6,097 nucleotides of DNA from Pseudomonadota bacterium (GCA_018241865.1 JAFECY010000266.1:1-6097); one strand, 5' to 3'. Counted from the first letter of the stretch, positions 1 to 5,832 are shown. Notes: a model not told the origin generated them from the sequence alone. Program-made: numbers and translations.

Positions 1-99
1 ACCAAGAACAAGCGCACCATGCCGGAAAAAATGGCGATCATGAAGTTCGATCCCAAGGCACGCAAGCATGTCGAGTACAAAGAAACCAAGATCAAGTAA
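1..99 (+). CDS. rpmG: 50S ribosomal protein L33, C-terminal part (5' end outside window)
   Basis: Frame 1 is open from the first base and ends at TAA 97-99, giving 32 residues that start TKNKRT and end EYKETKIK. This lines up along its length with the C-terminal half of bacterial L33 (E. coli: TKNKRTKPEKL...KKFDP...YKEAKIK), a small basic protein of the large ribosomal subunit near the E site. The conserved TKNKR, KFDP and YKExKIK blocks are all visible. It is the Cys-less form, lacking the zinc-binding CxxC pairs of C+ L33 at least in the visible part. In proteobacteria rpmG usually follows rpmB (L28), which would lie just left of the window. It is the only + strand gene here and is closed by a strong terminator 18 bases after the stop. 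Confidence 0.96.
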   Translation, partial: TKNKRTMPEKMAIMKFDPKARKHVEYKETKIK

Positions 100-116
100 T
101 CGATCCTGCTTCTCCC

Positions 117-147
117 AAAAAGCCGTTCTTCCACGAGCGGCTTTTTT
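117..147 (+). terminator. Rho-independent terminator of rpmG
   Basis: AAAAAGCCG (117-125) pairs with CGGCTTTTT (138-146). The stem continues inward through a T-G wobble, T-A and C-G (126-128 with 135-137), leaving a 6-base loop TTCCAC. A T6 run (142-147) ends the + strand side. It sits 18 bases after the rpmG stop and is a textbook intrinsic terminator. Confidence 0.92.
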
Positions 148-174
148 ATTTCCGCGCGTATTGCAGCGCCGCCC

Positions 175-212
175 AAAGAAAAACCCGCGTCGCATCGCTG
201 CGCGCGGGTTTT
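175..212 (-). terminator. Rho-independent terminator of the desaturase gene (partly bidirectional)
   Basis: AAAACCCGCG (180-189) and CGCGGGTTTT (203-212) form a perfect 10-bp stem with a 13-base loop. Read on the - strand, the stem is followed by TTTTTCTTT (183 down to 175), so it works best for transcripts coming from the desaturase gene, whose stop lies 35 bases upstream. On the + strand only four Ts follow, so it may give weaker backup termination for rpmG. Confidence 0.85.
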
Positions 213-217
213 GTCGG

Positions 218-238
218 AAGCAGGCGCAGTGCCTGCTT
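218..238 (-). other. Perfect 8-bp hairpin just after the desaturase stop
   Basis: AAGCAGGC (218-225) and GCCTGCTT (231-238) form a perfect stem with a 5-base loop, 8 bases beyond the desaturase stop codon. No T-run follows on the - strand, so it is not itself a good terminator there. It stands in tandem with the real terminator at 175-212 and could block 3' exonucleases or help pausing. On the + strand it is followed by ATTTTCC, a weak terminator at most. Confidence 0.55.
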
Positions 239-246
239 ATTTTCCG

Positions 247-1437
247 TCAAGCATAACTGCGCAGTCGCAGCGAAAACTCCTGCAAAGCCTTGATACCGGA
301 AGCCTCTGCACGGGCGCACCAATCCTGCAATTGCTGTAGCAGTTGTTCGCGCGTGGCATGCGAACGATCCCAAATTGCACTCAGTTCAACGCGCATATCG
401 TGCATGGTTTTTAACGGCTTGCTGTGCGCCAGCAGTTCGGACAATTTCTGTTGCTGCGGCGCGGCCAGCGCGGCCGGCTCACTTTGCAACCATTTACCGG
501 CCGACTTCAATTCGCCGGAATCGACTTGCGATTTCGCTTTCACCTGCTCGCGTTCTTCACGCCAAGTTTGCTTGAGCGACTTGGCGTACTTAGCCATCAC
601 GTCGTAGCGGTTGGCGATCACCGATTGCAAAGTTTCCAAATCGGCGACCATTTTCTCGCGGTCGAATTTCGGCGAAGGCGCGACTTTTTTGACGGTGGCC
701 AGACCGCAGGTTTCGAGGATGCGGATGTACATCCAGCCGATGTCGAATTCGTACCACTTGGAAGAAAACTTGGCCGAAGTGCCGAAGGTGTGATGATTGT
801 TATGCAGCTCTTCGCCGCCGATGATGATGCCCCAAGGGACGATATTGGTCGAGGCATCGGCGCAATCGTAATTGCGGTAGCCCCAATAATGACCGATGCC
901 GTTGACGACGCCAGCCGCCCACAGCGGAATCCACGCCATCTGCACCGCCCAGACGGCCAGACCGAGTACGCCGAACAGCAACACATTGATAACCAACATC
1001 ATCGACACGCCCAAGGCGCTATGTTTGCTATACAAATTACGCTCGATCCAATCATCCGGCGTGCCATGGCCATATTTTTCCGAAGTTTCAGGATTTTTGG
1101 CTTCGGCGCGATACAGTTCGGCGCCTTCAAAGAAAACTTTGTTGATGCCACGCGTGACCGGGCTGTGCGGATCTTCTTCGGTTTCGCATTTAGCGTGATG
1201 CTTGCGGTGAATGGCAGCCCATTGCTTGGTCACCATGCCGGTGGTCATCCACAGCCAGAAACGGAAAAAATGGCTGGGGATCGCGTGCAGATCAAGGCCG
1301 CGATGCGCTTGGCAGCGGTGTAGAAAGATCGTCACACTGACGATCGTGATGTGAGTAAGAATCAGGGTAATGGCCACGACTTGCCAAGCCGAGGCACCGG
1401 TCAGACCATTACTTAGAAAATTAAGGACGATGTCCAT
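247..1437 (-). CDS. Membrane fatty acid (acyl-CoA/acyl-lipid delta-9 type) desaturase
   Basis: Integral membrane di-iron enzyme that inserts a double bond into saturated acyl chains using O2 and an electron donor, raising membrane fluidity. The 396-residue protein shows the three diagnostic iron-binding boxes: HRCQAH (residues 40-45), HRKHH (77-81) and HNNHH (212-216), plus the NGxGH motif (179-183) typical of the stearoyl-CoA desaturase group. Hydrophobic segments lie near 18-38, 56-70 and 141-180. After about residue 260 comes a long charged, mostly helical tail with no His box, beyond the usual catalytic domain. The ATG at 1437 is chosen: GGGA lies 8 bases upstream and the protein then begins MDIVLNFLS. 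An in-frame TTG at 1455 would add six residues but has a poorer ribosome site. It is a single-gene unit with its own candidate promoter and terminator. The exact regiospecificity (DesC-like delta-9) is inferred from family, not shown. Confidence 0.93.
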   Translation of the reverse strand: MDIVLNFLSNGLTGASAWQVVAITLILTHITIVSVTIFLHRCQAHRGLDLHAIPSHFFRFWLWMTTGMVTKQWAAIHRKHHAKCETEEDPHSPVTRGINKVFFEGAELYRAEAKNPETSEKYGHGTPDDWIERNLYSKHSALGVSMMLVINVLLFGVLGLAVWAVQMAWIPLWAAGVVNGIGHYWGYRNYDCADASTNIVPWGIIIGGEELHNNHHTFGTSAKFSSKWYEFDIGWMYIRILETCGLATVKKVAPSPKFDREKMVADLETLQSVIANRYDVMAKYAKSLKQTWREEREQVKAKSQVDSGELKSAGKWLQSEPAALAAPQQQKLSELLAHSKPLKTMHDMRVELSAIWDRSHATREQLLQQLQDWCARAEASGIKALQEFSLRLRSYA

Positions 1438-1473
1438 CAAGGTATTCCCATTCAAAAGTGTTGAGTCTCTTCA

Positions 1474-1495
1474 CCCTTTCGGTTTGACGAAAAGG
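1474..1495 (-). promoter_or_regulatory. Hairpin in the desaturase 5' leader
   Basis: On the - strand CCTTTTCG (1495-1488), loop TCAAAC and CGAAAGGG (1481-1474) form an 8-bp stem with one G-T wobble. It lies 37 bases before the ATG, between the candidate promoter and the start. It has no T-run, so it is not a plain terminator. An RNA-level role (stability or temperature response) is possible but purely inferred. Confidence 0.45.
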
Positions 1496-1538
1496 CTGCT
1501 TATGCGGCTATGCGCCTGTTTTTATTGAGGTTTTTGCT

Positions 1539-1544
1539 ATTGTA
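1539..1544 (-). promoter_or_regulatory. Candidate -10 box of the desaturase promoter
   Basis: TACAAT on the - strand is one mismatch from the sigma-70 consensus TATAAT and lies in an AT-rich stretch. It would give a leader of roughly 95 bases before the ATG at 1437. I see no good -35 hexamer 16-18 bases upstream, so an activator or a different promoter is possible. Confidence 0.4.
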
Positions 1545-1591
1545 CCTGTTTTCACTGCCTGCTTTGGTTGTCGGGCAGCTTAGCCCTATCC

Positions 1592-1606
1592 AAATTAACT
1601 TAATTT
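1592..1606. repeat. AT-rich perfect palindrome upstream of the desaturase promoter
   Basis: AAATTAA (1592-1598), central C, TTAATTT (1600-1606): a 7+1+7 perfect inverted repeat immediately after the channel gene stop and about 47 bases upstream of the desaturase -10 candidate. It could be an operator for a desaturase regulator, or a chance feature of AT-rich DNA. It has no terminator-type GC stem. Confidence 0.4.
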
Positions 1607-1610
1607 CACG

Positions 1611-2870
1611 TTACGGGCATGAAATTGAAATTTCATTTTCTTTTAACGTCTGCCAAATAGTTTTGTTCACCGCCGATAATACGCTCAATTTCCCATTTTC
1701 AGGGTCGCCAATCCAGAACCCGATTTCCAGCTCTAGCGCATCGGTGCCGAACTTGAGCAGCAAAGCTTGCGGTGCCGGCTCGGCACTGACACGCGGCACG
1801 GCGGCCACCGCTTTTTCCAGCAGAGGCAGCACCGTATCCAAATCGCTGTCGTAAGCCACACCGACCTGCGTCGCTAATCGGACGGTGCGATCGCTCAGAG
1901 AGTAATTTTGAACCGCGCCGGACAACAACATCTCATTGGGAATGATCGATTCCACCCCGTCCCCGCTGCGCAGCACGGTATAGCGGGTATTGATGCGGGC
2001 AACCTTGCCGGTATATTTATCCACAGCCACGATGTCGCCGATCGACAAACTGCGCTCGATCAAGATCACAAAACCGGAAACATAACTGCCGACGATTTTT
2101 TGCAAGCCAAGGCCGATGCCCACGCCGAGCGCGCCACCAAATACGGACAGCACCGTCAAGTCGATGCCGACCAAGGACAAACTAAACAGCACCGCCACCA
2201 GTATCAACACCGCCCGCCCCATACGCGCCAGTACCACGCGCATCGAAGAGTGCATGCTTTCAACCCGCATCAGGCGTTCTTCCAGCGCTGCGCCCGCCCA
2301 CAGCGCCAAGATCAGGGTGATCGCGACAAACACCGTGGCTTGGACGATGGCCAAGATCGATACCTTGCTCTTGCCAATCGGGATGGCAGTGTTTTCCAAT
2401 ATCTCCAGCAAATCCGGCCACAGCCCGGTGATGTACAACGCCACGCCCAACCACACCAGCAGCGCGAAAATTTTCTCGAAAGTTTGCAGGAAACTGCCAG
2501 CCGGCCCGGTGCGCGCGAAAATGCGACGCATGACATAAAAAGCCAGCCGAATCAGGGCGAAAGAGCCGATCAGCGGAATCGCTAGGCGCAGCAGATTCAC
2601 GTGCTGGTAATGCGCCAACAAGGGCTTGGCAAGAGCGATCAGGGCCAAGGCCAGCAGCGGCCACAAAGCGCGCGAGAAACTTTCGACGCCAAGTCGAATG
2701 ACGCGCGCATGATGCGTATTTTGCGTCGGTAGCGCCGGTCGCAAAATGCGCGACAAACCCCAAGCCAAGGCCAGACACAGGGCAATGGCACCGACCTGCC
2801 ACAGCACGTTGATATCGTGCAGGTCATCCCACAAATCAGGCAACAGATTGGCAAGCAAGGGAGCGGTCAT
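1611..2870 (-). CDS. MscS-family mechanosensitive ion channel (C-terminal tail apparently cut by a stop codon)
   Basis: Inner-membrane channel that opens under membrane tension to release solutes on hypo-osmotic shock. The 419 residues contain about seven hydrophobic stretches (near 22-40, 68-86, 95-113, 133-150, 172-193, 218-236, 240-272), more than the three of E. coli MscS (286 residues), so it is an N-terminally extended member. The pore helix is clear: FGGALGVGIGLGLQKIVGSY (244-263), Gly/Ala rich as in MscS TM3, followed by IERSLSIGDIV and the cytoplasmic beta domain with IPNEML (310-315). The ATG at 2870 is preferred: it leaves 19 bases after the upstream nuclease gene, whereas the ATG at 2942 would overlap that gene by 53 bases. 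It has no strong ribosome site, so coupling is likely. The end is odd: ENEISISCP-stop matches the family's GISFPYPQ region with the Gln replaced by TAA (see findings). Confidence 0.92.
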   Translation of the reverse strand: MTAPLLANLLPDLWDDLHDINVLWQVGAIALCLALAWGLSRILRPALPTQNTHHARVIRLGVESFSRALWPLLALALIALAKPLLAHYQHVNLLRLAIPLIGSFALIRLAFYVMRRIFARTGPAGSFLQTFEKIFALLVWLGVALYITGLWPDLLEILENTAIPIGKSKVSILAIVQATVFVAITLILALWAGAALEERLMRVESMHSSMRVVLARMGRAVLILVAVLFSLSLVGIDLTVLSVFGGALGVGIGLGLQKIVGSYVSGFVILIERSLSIGDIVAVDKYTGKVARINTRYTVLRSGDGVESIIPNEMLLSGAVQNYSLSDRTVRLATQVGVAYDSDLDTVLPLLEKAVAAVPRVSAEPAPQALLLKFGTDALELEIGFWIGDPENGKLSVLSAVNKTIWQTLKENEISISCP

Positions 2871-2889
2871 GGCGATGAACTCGTGACGA

Positions 2890-3444
2890 TTATTTTCGGT
2901 ACGGACTGGCGTCTTGCCGGTGACGTTCCCAGTTGGCGGCATAGCGCGCCGCCAGCGCGGGGTTGTCGCGCGCGATCAAGACATTTTCCGCGTTCTTGTG
3001 TTGCGCAGTCCAAGTGAAATTGTAGCTGCCAGTGATGACCGTGGCATGCGCGCTTTTTGCATCGATCACGATGAGTTTGTTGTGAGCATTCTGGTAAGCA
3101 GTTTCCAACCACACCGAAATGCCGGCAGCGGCCATTTCAGATATCCGGCCATCCGTCGTTTTCTCCAGTTGGCGCGCATCGACCAACACCTTGACCTCAA
3201 TACCACGGCGCTGCGTCCGTATCAGAGCGGCAGCGATCTTCTTGCTAGTCAACAGATAGGCTTGCACCAGCACTTGCTGCCGTGCCTCGTCGATTGCCGC
3301 AACAATCAGACTTTCGATATCGTCTTGCGGTGAAAACGCCGCCTGCAGCGTGCCTTCCGCCTTGAGCGGCGGCGCGGGCTCGGCGCCGCATGGCAATGCC
3401 AGCAGCGCTACTAGCAAAAAAACCGGCACGCGCATCACACGCAT
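2890..3444 (-). CDS. Exported phospholipase D-fold nuclease (Nuc-like, single HKD domain)
   Basis: The 184-residue protein begins with a signal peptide: basic MRVMRV, hydrophobic core VFLLVALLAL, likely cleavage around residues 19-22 (CGAEPA). The mature part is a single phospholipase D domain. Its HKD motif is HNKLIVID (121-128), followed by GSYNFT (139-144) and a downstream KNAEN block (150-154), as in the small nucleases of the pKM101 Nuc type. Those act as homodimers, each chain giving one HKD, and cleave DNA without needing metal. Full-length phospholipases D carry two HKD motifs, so nuclease is the better reading than lipid hydrolysis, though substrate cannot be seen here. Cys19 lies in a poor lipobox (ALPC), so a lipoprotein is unlikely. 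The gene starts 2 bases after the methyltransferase stop, with no clear ribosome site, which implies translational coupling. An in-frame ATG at 3435 is an alternative start. Confidence 0.9.
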   Translation of the reverse strand: MRVMRVPVFLLVALLALPCGAEPAPPLKAEGTLQAAFSPQDDIESLIVAAIDEARQQVLVQAYLLTSKKIAAALIRTQRRGIEVKVLVDARQLEKTTDGRISEMAAAGISVWLETAYQNAHNKLIVIDAKSAHATVITGSYNFTWTAQHKNAENVLIARDNPALAARYAANWERHRQDASPYRK

Positions 3445-3446
3445 GG

Positions 3447-4703
3447 TTATTTGCGACGCTGCATGACGGCGGCGAAAAAACCGTCGGTCTGGTGCCGATG
3501 CGGCAATAGCTTCAGATAATCGTCCATTTCCAGCGCGACTTTTTGCTCGGCCAATACGTCTTTCATCGGCATCAATTCAAAGCTGGTATTCGCAGCCAGG
3601 AATTGTGCGACGATGGCTTCGTTTTCTTCATCGAGCAAACTGCAGGTGGCGTACACCAGCCGGCCACCAGGCTTCAACAGCCGCGCTGCACCAGCGAGAA
3701 TCGCGCTTTGCTTGGCATTCAGTTCTTGTAAAGTCTGCGGCGACTGTCGCCATTTCATGTCGGGATTGCGGCGCAAAGTGCCAAGGCCACTGCAGGGCGC
3801 ATCGACCAATACGCGGTCGATCTTGCCGGCGAGGCGCTTAATCTTGGCGTCGTTCTCGTGCGCGATCACCACCGGATGCACGTTCGACAAACCGCTGCGC
3901 GCCAAACGCGGCTTGAGTTTAGCCAAACGCTTGTCGGATACGTCGAACGCATACAGACGGCCGGTATTACGCATGGCGTCACCCAGTGCCAGCGTCTTGC
4001 CGCCGGCACCCGCACAGAAATCGACCACCATCTCGCCGCGCTTCGCGCCGACGATCTGCGCCAACAACTGGCTGCCTTCATCCTGCACTTCGATTGCGCC
4101 GCTCTGGAACAATGTCAGATTCTGCAAAGCCGGCTTCTTGTAGATGCGAATGCCGAACGGCGCATAGGGTGTCAACTCGCATGCAATCGGCGCCTTCGCT
4201 AGCTCCGCCACGGCCTGTTCGCGCGTGGTTTTCATGGTGTTGACGCGCAAATCGAGTGGCGCCGGTTGGTTGAGCGCATCGGCTAGTTGCAACATACCCG
4301 CTTCGCCATCACGTGCCACCAACTTATCGAGCAACCATTGCGGTAAGTTAGCGCGCAAGTTCAGCGGCAATGTGGCGCGATCGATCTGCAGCACGCGCGT
4401 CAGCCACTGGCTTTCCTGTTCCTCCAAACCACCCAGCGCATCCACGCCATACATATCAGCCAAACCCAGCAGCGCCATACGCCGCATGGCGGCACCCATG
4501 CCCGACTCGGCAAAATTGGTATAGACCAGCTTGTTGCGCAAGACGGCATACACCGCCTCTGCCACCACGCCGCGTTCGCGCGAGCCGAGCTTGGGGTGCT
4601 CGCGGAAATAGCGCGACAGGGTGACATCTGCCGGGCCGCTAAAACGCAGCACCTCGCGCAAGACTTCTTCCGTCCAAGTACTGACTGCAGGATGCAATCT
4701 CAT
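3447..4703 (-). CDS. RsmB/NOP-family SAM-dependent rRNA cytosine-C5 methyltransferase
   Basis: Transfers a methyl group from S-adenosylmethionine to C5 of cytosine in RNA, most likely 16S rRNA. The 418 residues show SAM motif I VVDFCAGAGGKT (226-237), motif IV with VDAPCSGLGTLRRNP (300-314, Cys304 for product release) and motif VI YATCSLLDEEN (351-361, Cys354 as likely nucleophile). The C-terminal QTDGFF (405-410) is also typical. The N-terminal about 140 residues are an accessory RNA-binding part resembling the NusB-like region of E. coli RsmB (429 residues) only loosely. Since many betaproteobacteria also carry a separate rsmB near fmt, I do not assign the exact target (C967). The start at 4703 is well supported: AAGGA (4709-4713) lies 5 bases upstream and 28 bases separate it from the purN stop. 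It is the second gene of the purN cluster. Confidence 0.94.
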   Translation of the reverse strand: MRLHPAVSTWTEEVLREVLRFSGPADVTLSRYFREHPKLGSRERGVVAEAVYAVLRNKLVYTNFAESGMGAAMRRMALLGLADMYGVDALGGLEEQESQWLTRVLQIDRATLPLNLRANLPQWLLDKLVARDGEAGMLQLADALNQPAPLDLRVNTMKTTREQAVAELAKAPIACELTPYAPFGIRIYKKPALQNLTLFQSGAIEVQDEGSQLLAQIVGAKRGEMVVDFCAGAGGKTLALGDAMRNTGRLYAFDVSDKRLAKLKPRLARSGLSNVHPVVIAHENDAKIKRLAGKIDRVLVDAPCSGLGTLRRNPDMKWRQSPQTLQELNAKQSAILAGAARLLKPGGRLVYATCSLLDEENEAIVAQFLAANTSFELMPMKDVLAEQKVALEMDDYLKLLPHRHQTDGFFAAVMQRRK

Positions 4704-4708
4704 GGGAA

Positions 4709-4713
4709 TCCTT
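4709..4713 (-). promoter_or_regulatory. Ribosome binding site deciding the methyltransferase start
   Basis: AAGGA on the - strand lies 5 bases before the ATG at 4703. This favours that start over the upstream in-frame start at 4784, which would overlap purN by 53 bases. Confidence 0.8.
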
Positions 4714-4731
4714 GTTTTATTTGTATGTGTG

Positions 4732-5337
4732 CTACCGGGCGATCTGCACGCGCCCGCCTTCGACCGACAAACGGCCTTCGACAAACCAGCGCACTGCCTG
4801 CGGATAAATGACGTGCTCCTGAATCAGAACGCGCGCTGCCAGCGATTGCTCGGTGTCGTCCGCCAGCACCGGCACGGTGGCCTGCGTCACGATGGGGCCA
4901 TGATCGAGTGTGGTAGTGACGAAATGCACGGTCGCACCATGTACCTTGACGCCGGCGTCGAGCGCTTGCTGATGGGTATTCAAACCAGGGAAATTTGGCA
5001 ACAGCGAAGGATGAATATTCAACATGCGGCCATCGTAGTGTTCGACGAAGGACGCGGTCAGGATGCGCATGAAACCGGCCAATACCACTAAATCAGGTTG
5101 AAAACGGTCGATCGTCGCCTGCAGCGCAGCATCGAATTGTTCGCGTGAAGCATAGTCCTTGTTGGCAACCACTTCCGTTGCAATGCCGTGCTGCCGGGCA
5201 AACGCCAAACCTTCGGCGTCGGCGCGATTGCTGATGACGGCGGCGATGTGCGCAGGCCAGCTTTCCTTGGTTAACGCCTGCACGATGGCTTGCATGTTGC
5301 TGCCACGCCCGGAAATCAGGATCACGATGTTTTTCAT
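4732..5337 (-). CDS. purN: Phosphoribosylglycinamide formyltransferase (GAR transformylase, folate type)
   Basis: Third step of de novo purine synthesis: transfers formyl from 10-formyltetrahydrofolate to glycinamide ribonucleotide in the cytoplasm. The 201 residues (E. coli PurN 212) align along the whole family. They start MKNIVILISGRGSN with the phosphate-binding GRGSN (10-14), then ISNR (35-38), VVLAGFMRIL (84-93), MLNIHPSLLP (105-114) and TLDHGPIV (143-150). The catalytic triad Asn107, His109 and Asp145 is intact, matching Asn106, His108 and Asp144 of E. coli. The ATG at 5337 gives the standard N-terminus. In-frame ATGs at 5346 and 5409 only add non-conserved residues, and the latter runs through a terminator stem. 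purM, its frequent partner, is absent here. It heads the four-gene cluster and has a candidate promoter immediately upstream but no visible ribosome site. Confidence 0.97.
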   Translation of the reverse strand: MKNIVILISGRGSNMQAIVQALTKESWPAHIAAVISNRADAEGLAFARQHGIATEVVANKDYASREQFDAALQATIDRFQPDLVVLAGFMRILTASFVEHYDGRMLNIHPSLLPNFPGLNTHQQALDAGVKVHGATVHFVTTTLDHGPIVTQATVPVLADDTEQSLAARVLIQEHVIYPQAVRWFVEGRLSVEGGRVQIAR

Positions 5338-5344
5338 GGCGCGC

Positions 5345-5350
5345 ATTGTA
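5345..5350 (-). promoter_or_regulatory. Candidate -10 box of the purN promoter
   Basis: TACAAT on the - strand, one mismatch from consensus, ends 7 bases before the purN ATG at 5337. A start of transcription at the usual distance would fall on or beside the ATG. No good -35 is visible at 16-18 bases, and that region overlaps the upstream terminator stem. Confidence 0.4.
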
Positions 5351-5361
5351 CCGTACCGCCC

Positions 5362-5391
5362 AAAACGAGAAAGCCGGCTCGCGGCCGGCTT
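5362..5391 (-). terminator. Rho-independent terminator after the ribonuclease-barstar pair
   Basis: AAGCCGGC (5371-5378) and GCCGGCTT (5384-5391) form a perfect 8-bp GC-rich stem with a 5-base loop. On the - strand it is followed by TCTCGTTTT (5370-5362). It lies 18 bases after the barstar stop and so separates the toxin-inhibitor unit from purN. Confidence 0.82.
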
Positions 5392-5409
5392 GCATGCCTG
5401 TTCACGCAC

Positions 5410-5832
5410 TTACAGGAAGGAATAGAAAACCCGGAACGGGACTTTTTTGTCGGCCCAGAAATCGGCGGCGTCGCGAAACACGTCGAGCAGGGTTTCGCGC
5501 GCTTCTTTATCGAACTTGGGCGTATTGGGCAATTGTTCGAGCACGACCCAAAACCCCGGCTGTTGGCCGGACTTGAAAGTCAGATCGGTCAGGCAATCGG
5601 ACAAGGCGTCGAAATTCTTACCAAAATGGCGCGGAAAATGGAAAGACTCAGCAATGATCGCCAGCACCTGTTGTTTGGTGCTTGCTTCCGCGCAATTGGC
5701 ATACAGAAAGTGCTGCTCCAGACGTGCTGCCTCCTCCTGCAGATCGGTCACCCGAAATGCACGAATCGACTGCACCACATTGGTCGATACAGTGATCGCC
5801 AAATTCACTTCTCCCTTATCGCCCGAATTCAT
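5410..5832 (-). CDS. Barstar-family ribonuclease inhibitor
   Basis: Small intracellular protein that binds and blocks barnase/RNase Sa-type ribonucleases. The barstar core is clear: HFPRHFGKNFDALSDCLTDL (residues 65-84 from the ATG at 5832) matches barstar LPEYYGENLDALWDCLTGW. The two acidic residues that in barstar fill the RNase active site (Asp35, Asp39) are conserved as Asp75 and Asp79, while Trp38 is Ser78. FWVVLEQL (94-101) and TLLDVFRDAADFW (114-126) follow the barstar order. With 140 residues it is longer than the about 90 of Bacillus barstar, by an N-terminal segment (about 20-60, QSIRAF...EQHFLYANC). The start is uncertain. ATG 5832 overlaps the RNase gene by 17 bases and has a weak site. 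GTG 5808 and TTG 5802 lie just after GGGAG (5811-5815), and the TTG has ideal spacing. It lies directly after its presumed target, as expected of a toxin-immunity pair. Confidence 0.92.
   Translation of the reverse strand: MNSGDKGEVNLAITVSTNVVQSIRAFRVTDLQEEAARLEQHFLYANCAEASTKQQVLAIIAESFHFPRHFGKNFDALSDCLTDLTFKSGQQPGFWVVLEQLPNTPKFDKEARETLLDVFRDAADFWADKKVPFRVFYSFL
5811..5818 (-). promoter_or_regulatory. Shine-Dalgarno-like TAAGGGAG overlapping the RNase stop codon
   Basis: The RNase stop TAA (5818-5816) runs directly into GGGAG (5815-5811) on the - strand. It lies inside the barstar reading frame if the ATG at 5832 is used, but is well placed (8 bases) for a TTG at 5802 and short (2 bases) for a GTG at 5808. 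It suggests translation of the inhibitor is coupled to termination of the RNase. Confidence 0.45.

Noticed and set aside
424..1323. Long + strand open frame (299 codons) opposite the desaturase gene
   Set aside because: Its translation is rich in Arg, His and Gly with no domain, and it is the antisense shadow of a gene whose His boxes are unambiguous.
1500..1613. Programmed stop-codon read-through of the channel gene to the next in-frame stop (36 more residues)
   Set aside because: Only the first six codons look family-like. The rest overlaps the desaturase promoter region and is Asn/Lys rich, and no read-through signal is visible.
1908..2585. Long + strand open frame (225 codons) opposite the channel gene
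   Set aside because: Extreme Gln, His, Asp and Arg content, no motif and no ribosome site; typical mirror of a hydrophobic membrane protein gene.
2871..2942. Upstream in-frame start giving the channel protein 24 extra residues
   Set aside because: It would overlap the nuclease gene by 53 bases, and the added residues are polar and unlike a channel N-terminus.
4704..4784. Upstream in-frame start giving the methyltransferase 27 extra residues
   Set aside because: It overlaps purN, whereas the ATG at 4703 has AAGGA at ideal distance.
5338..5409. Upstream in-frame start giving PurN 24 extra residues
   Set aside because: The extension is encoded by a terminator hairpin and promoter-like DNA, and PurN proteins begin with MKxIVxLISGxGSN.
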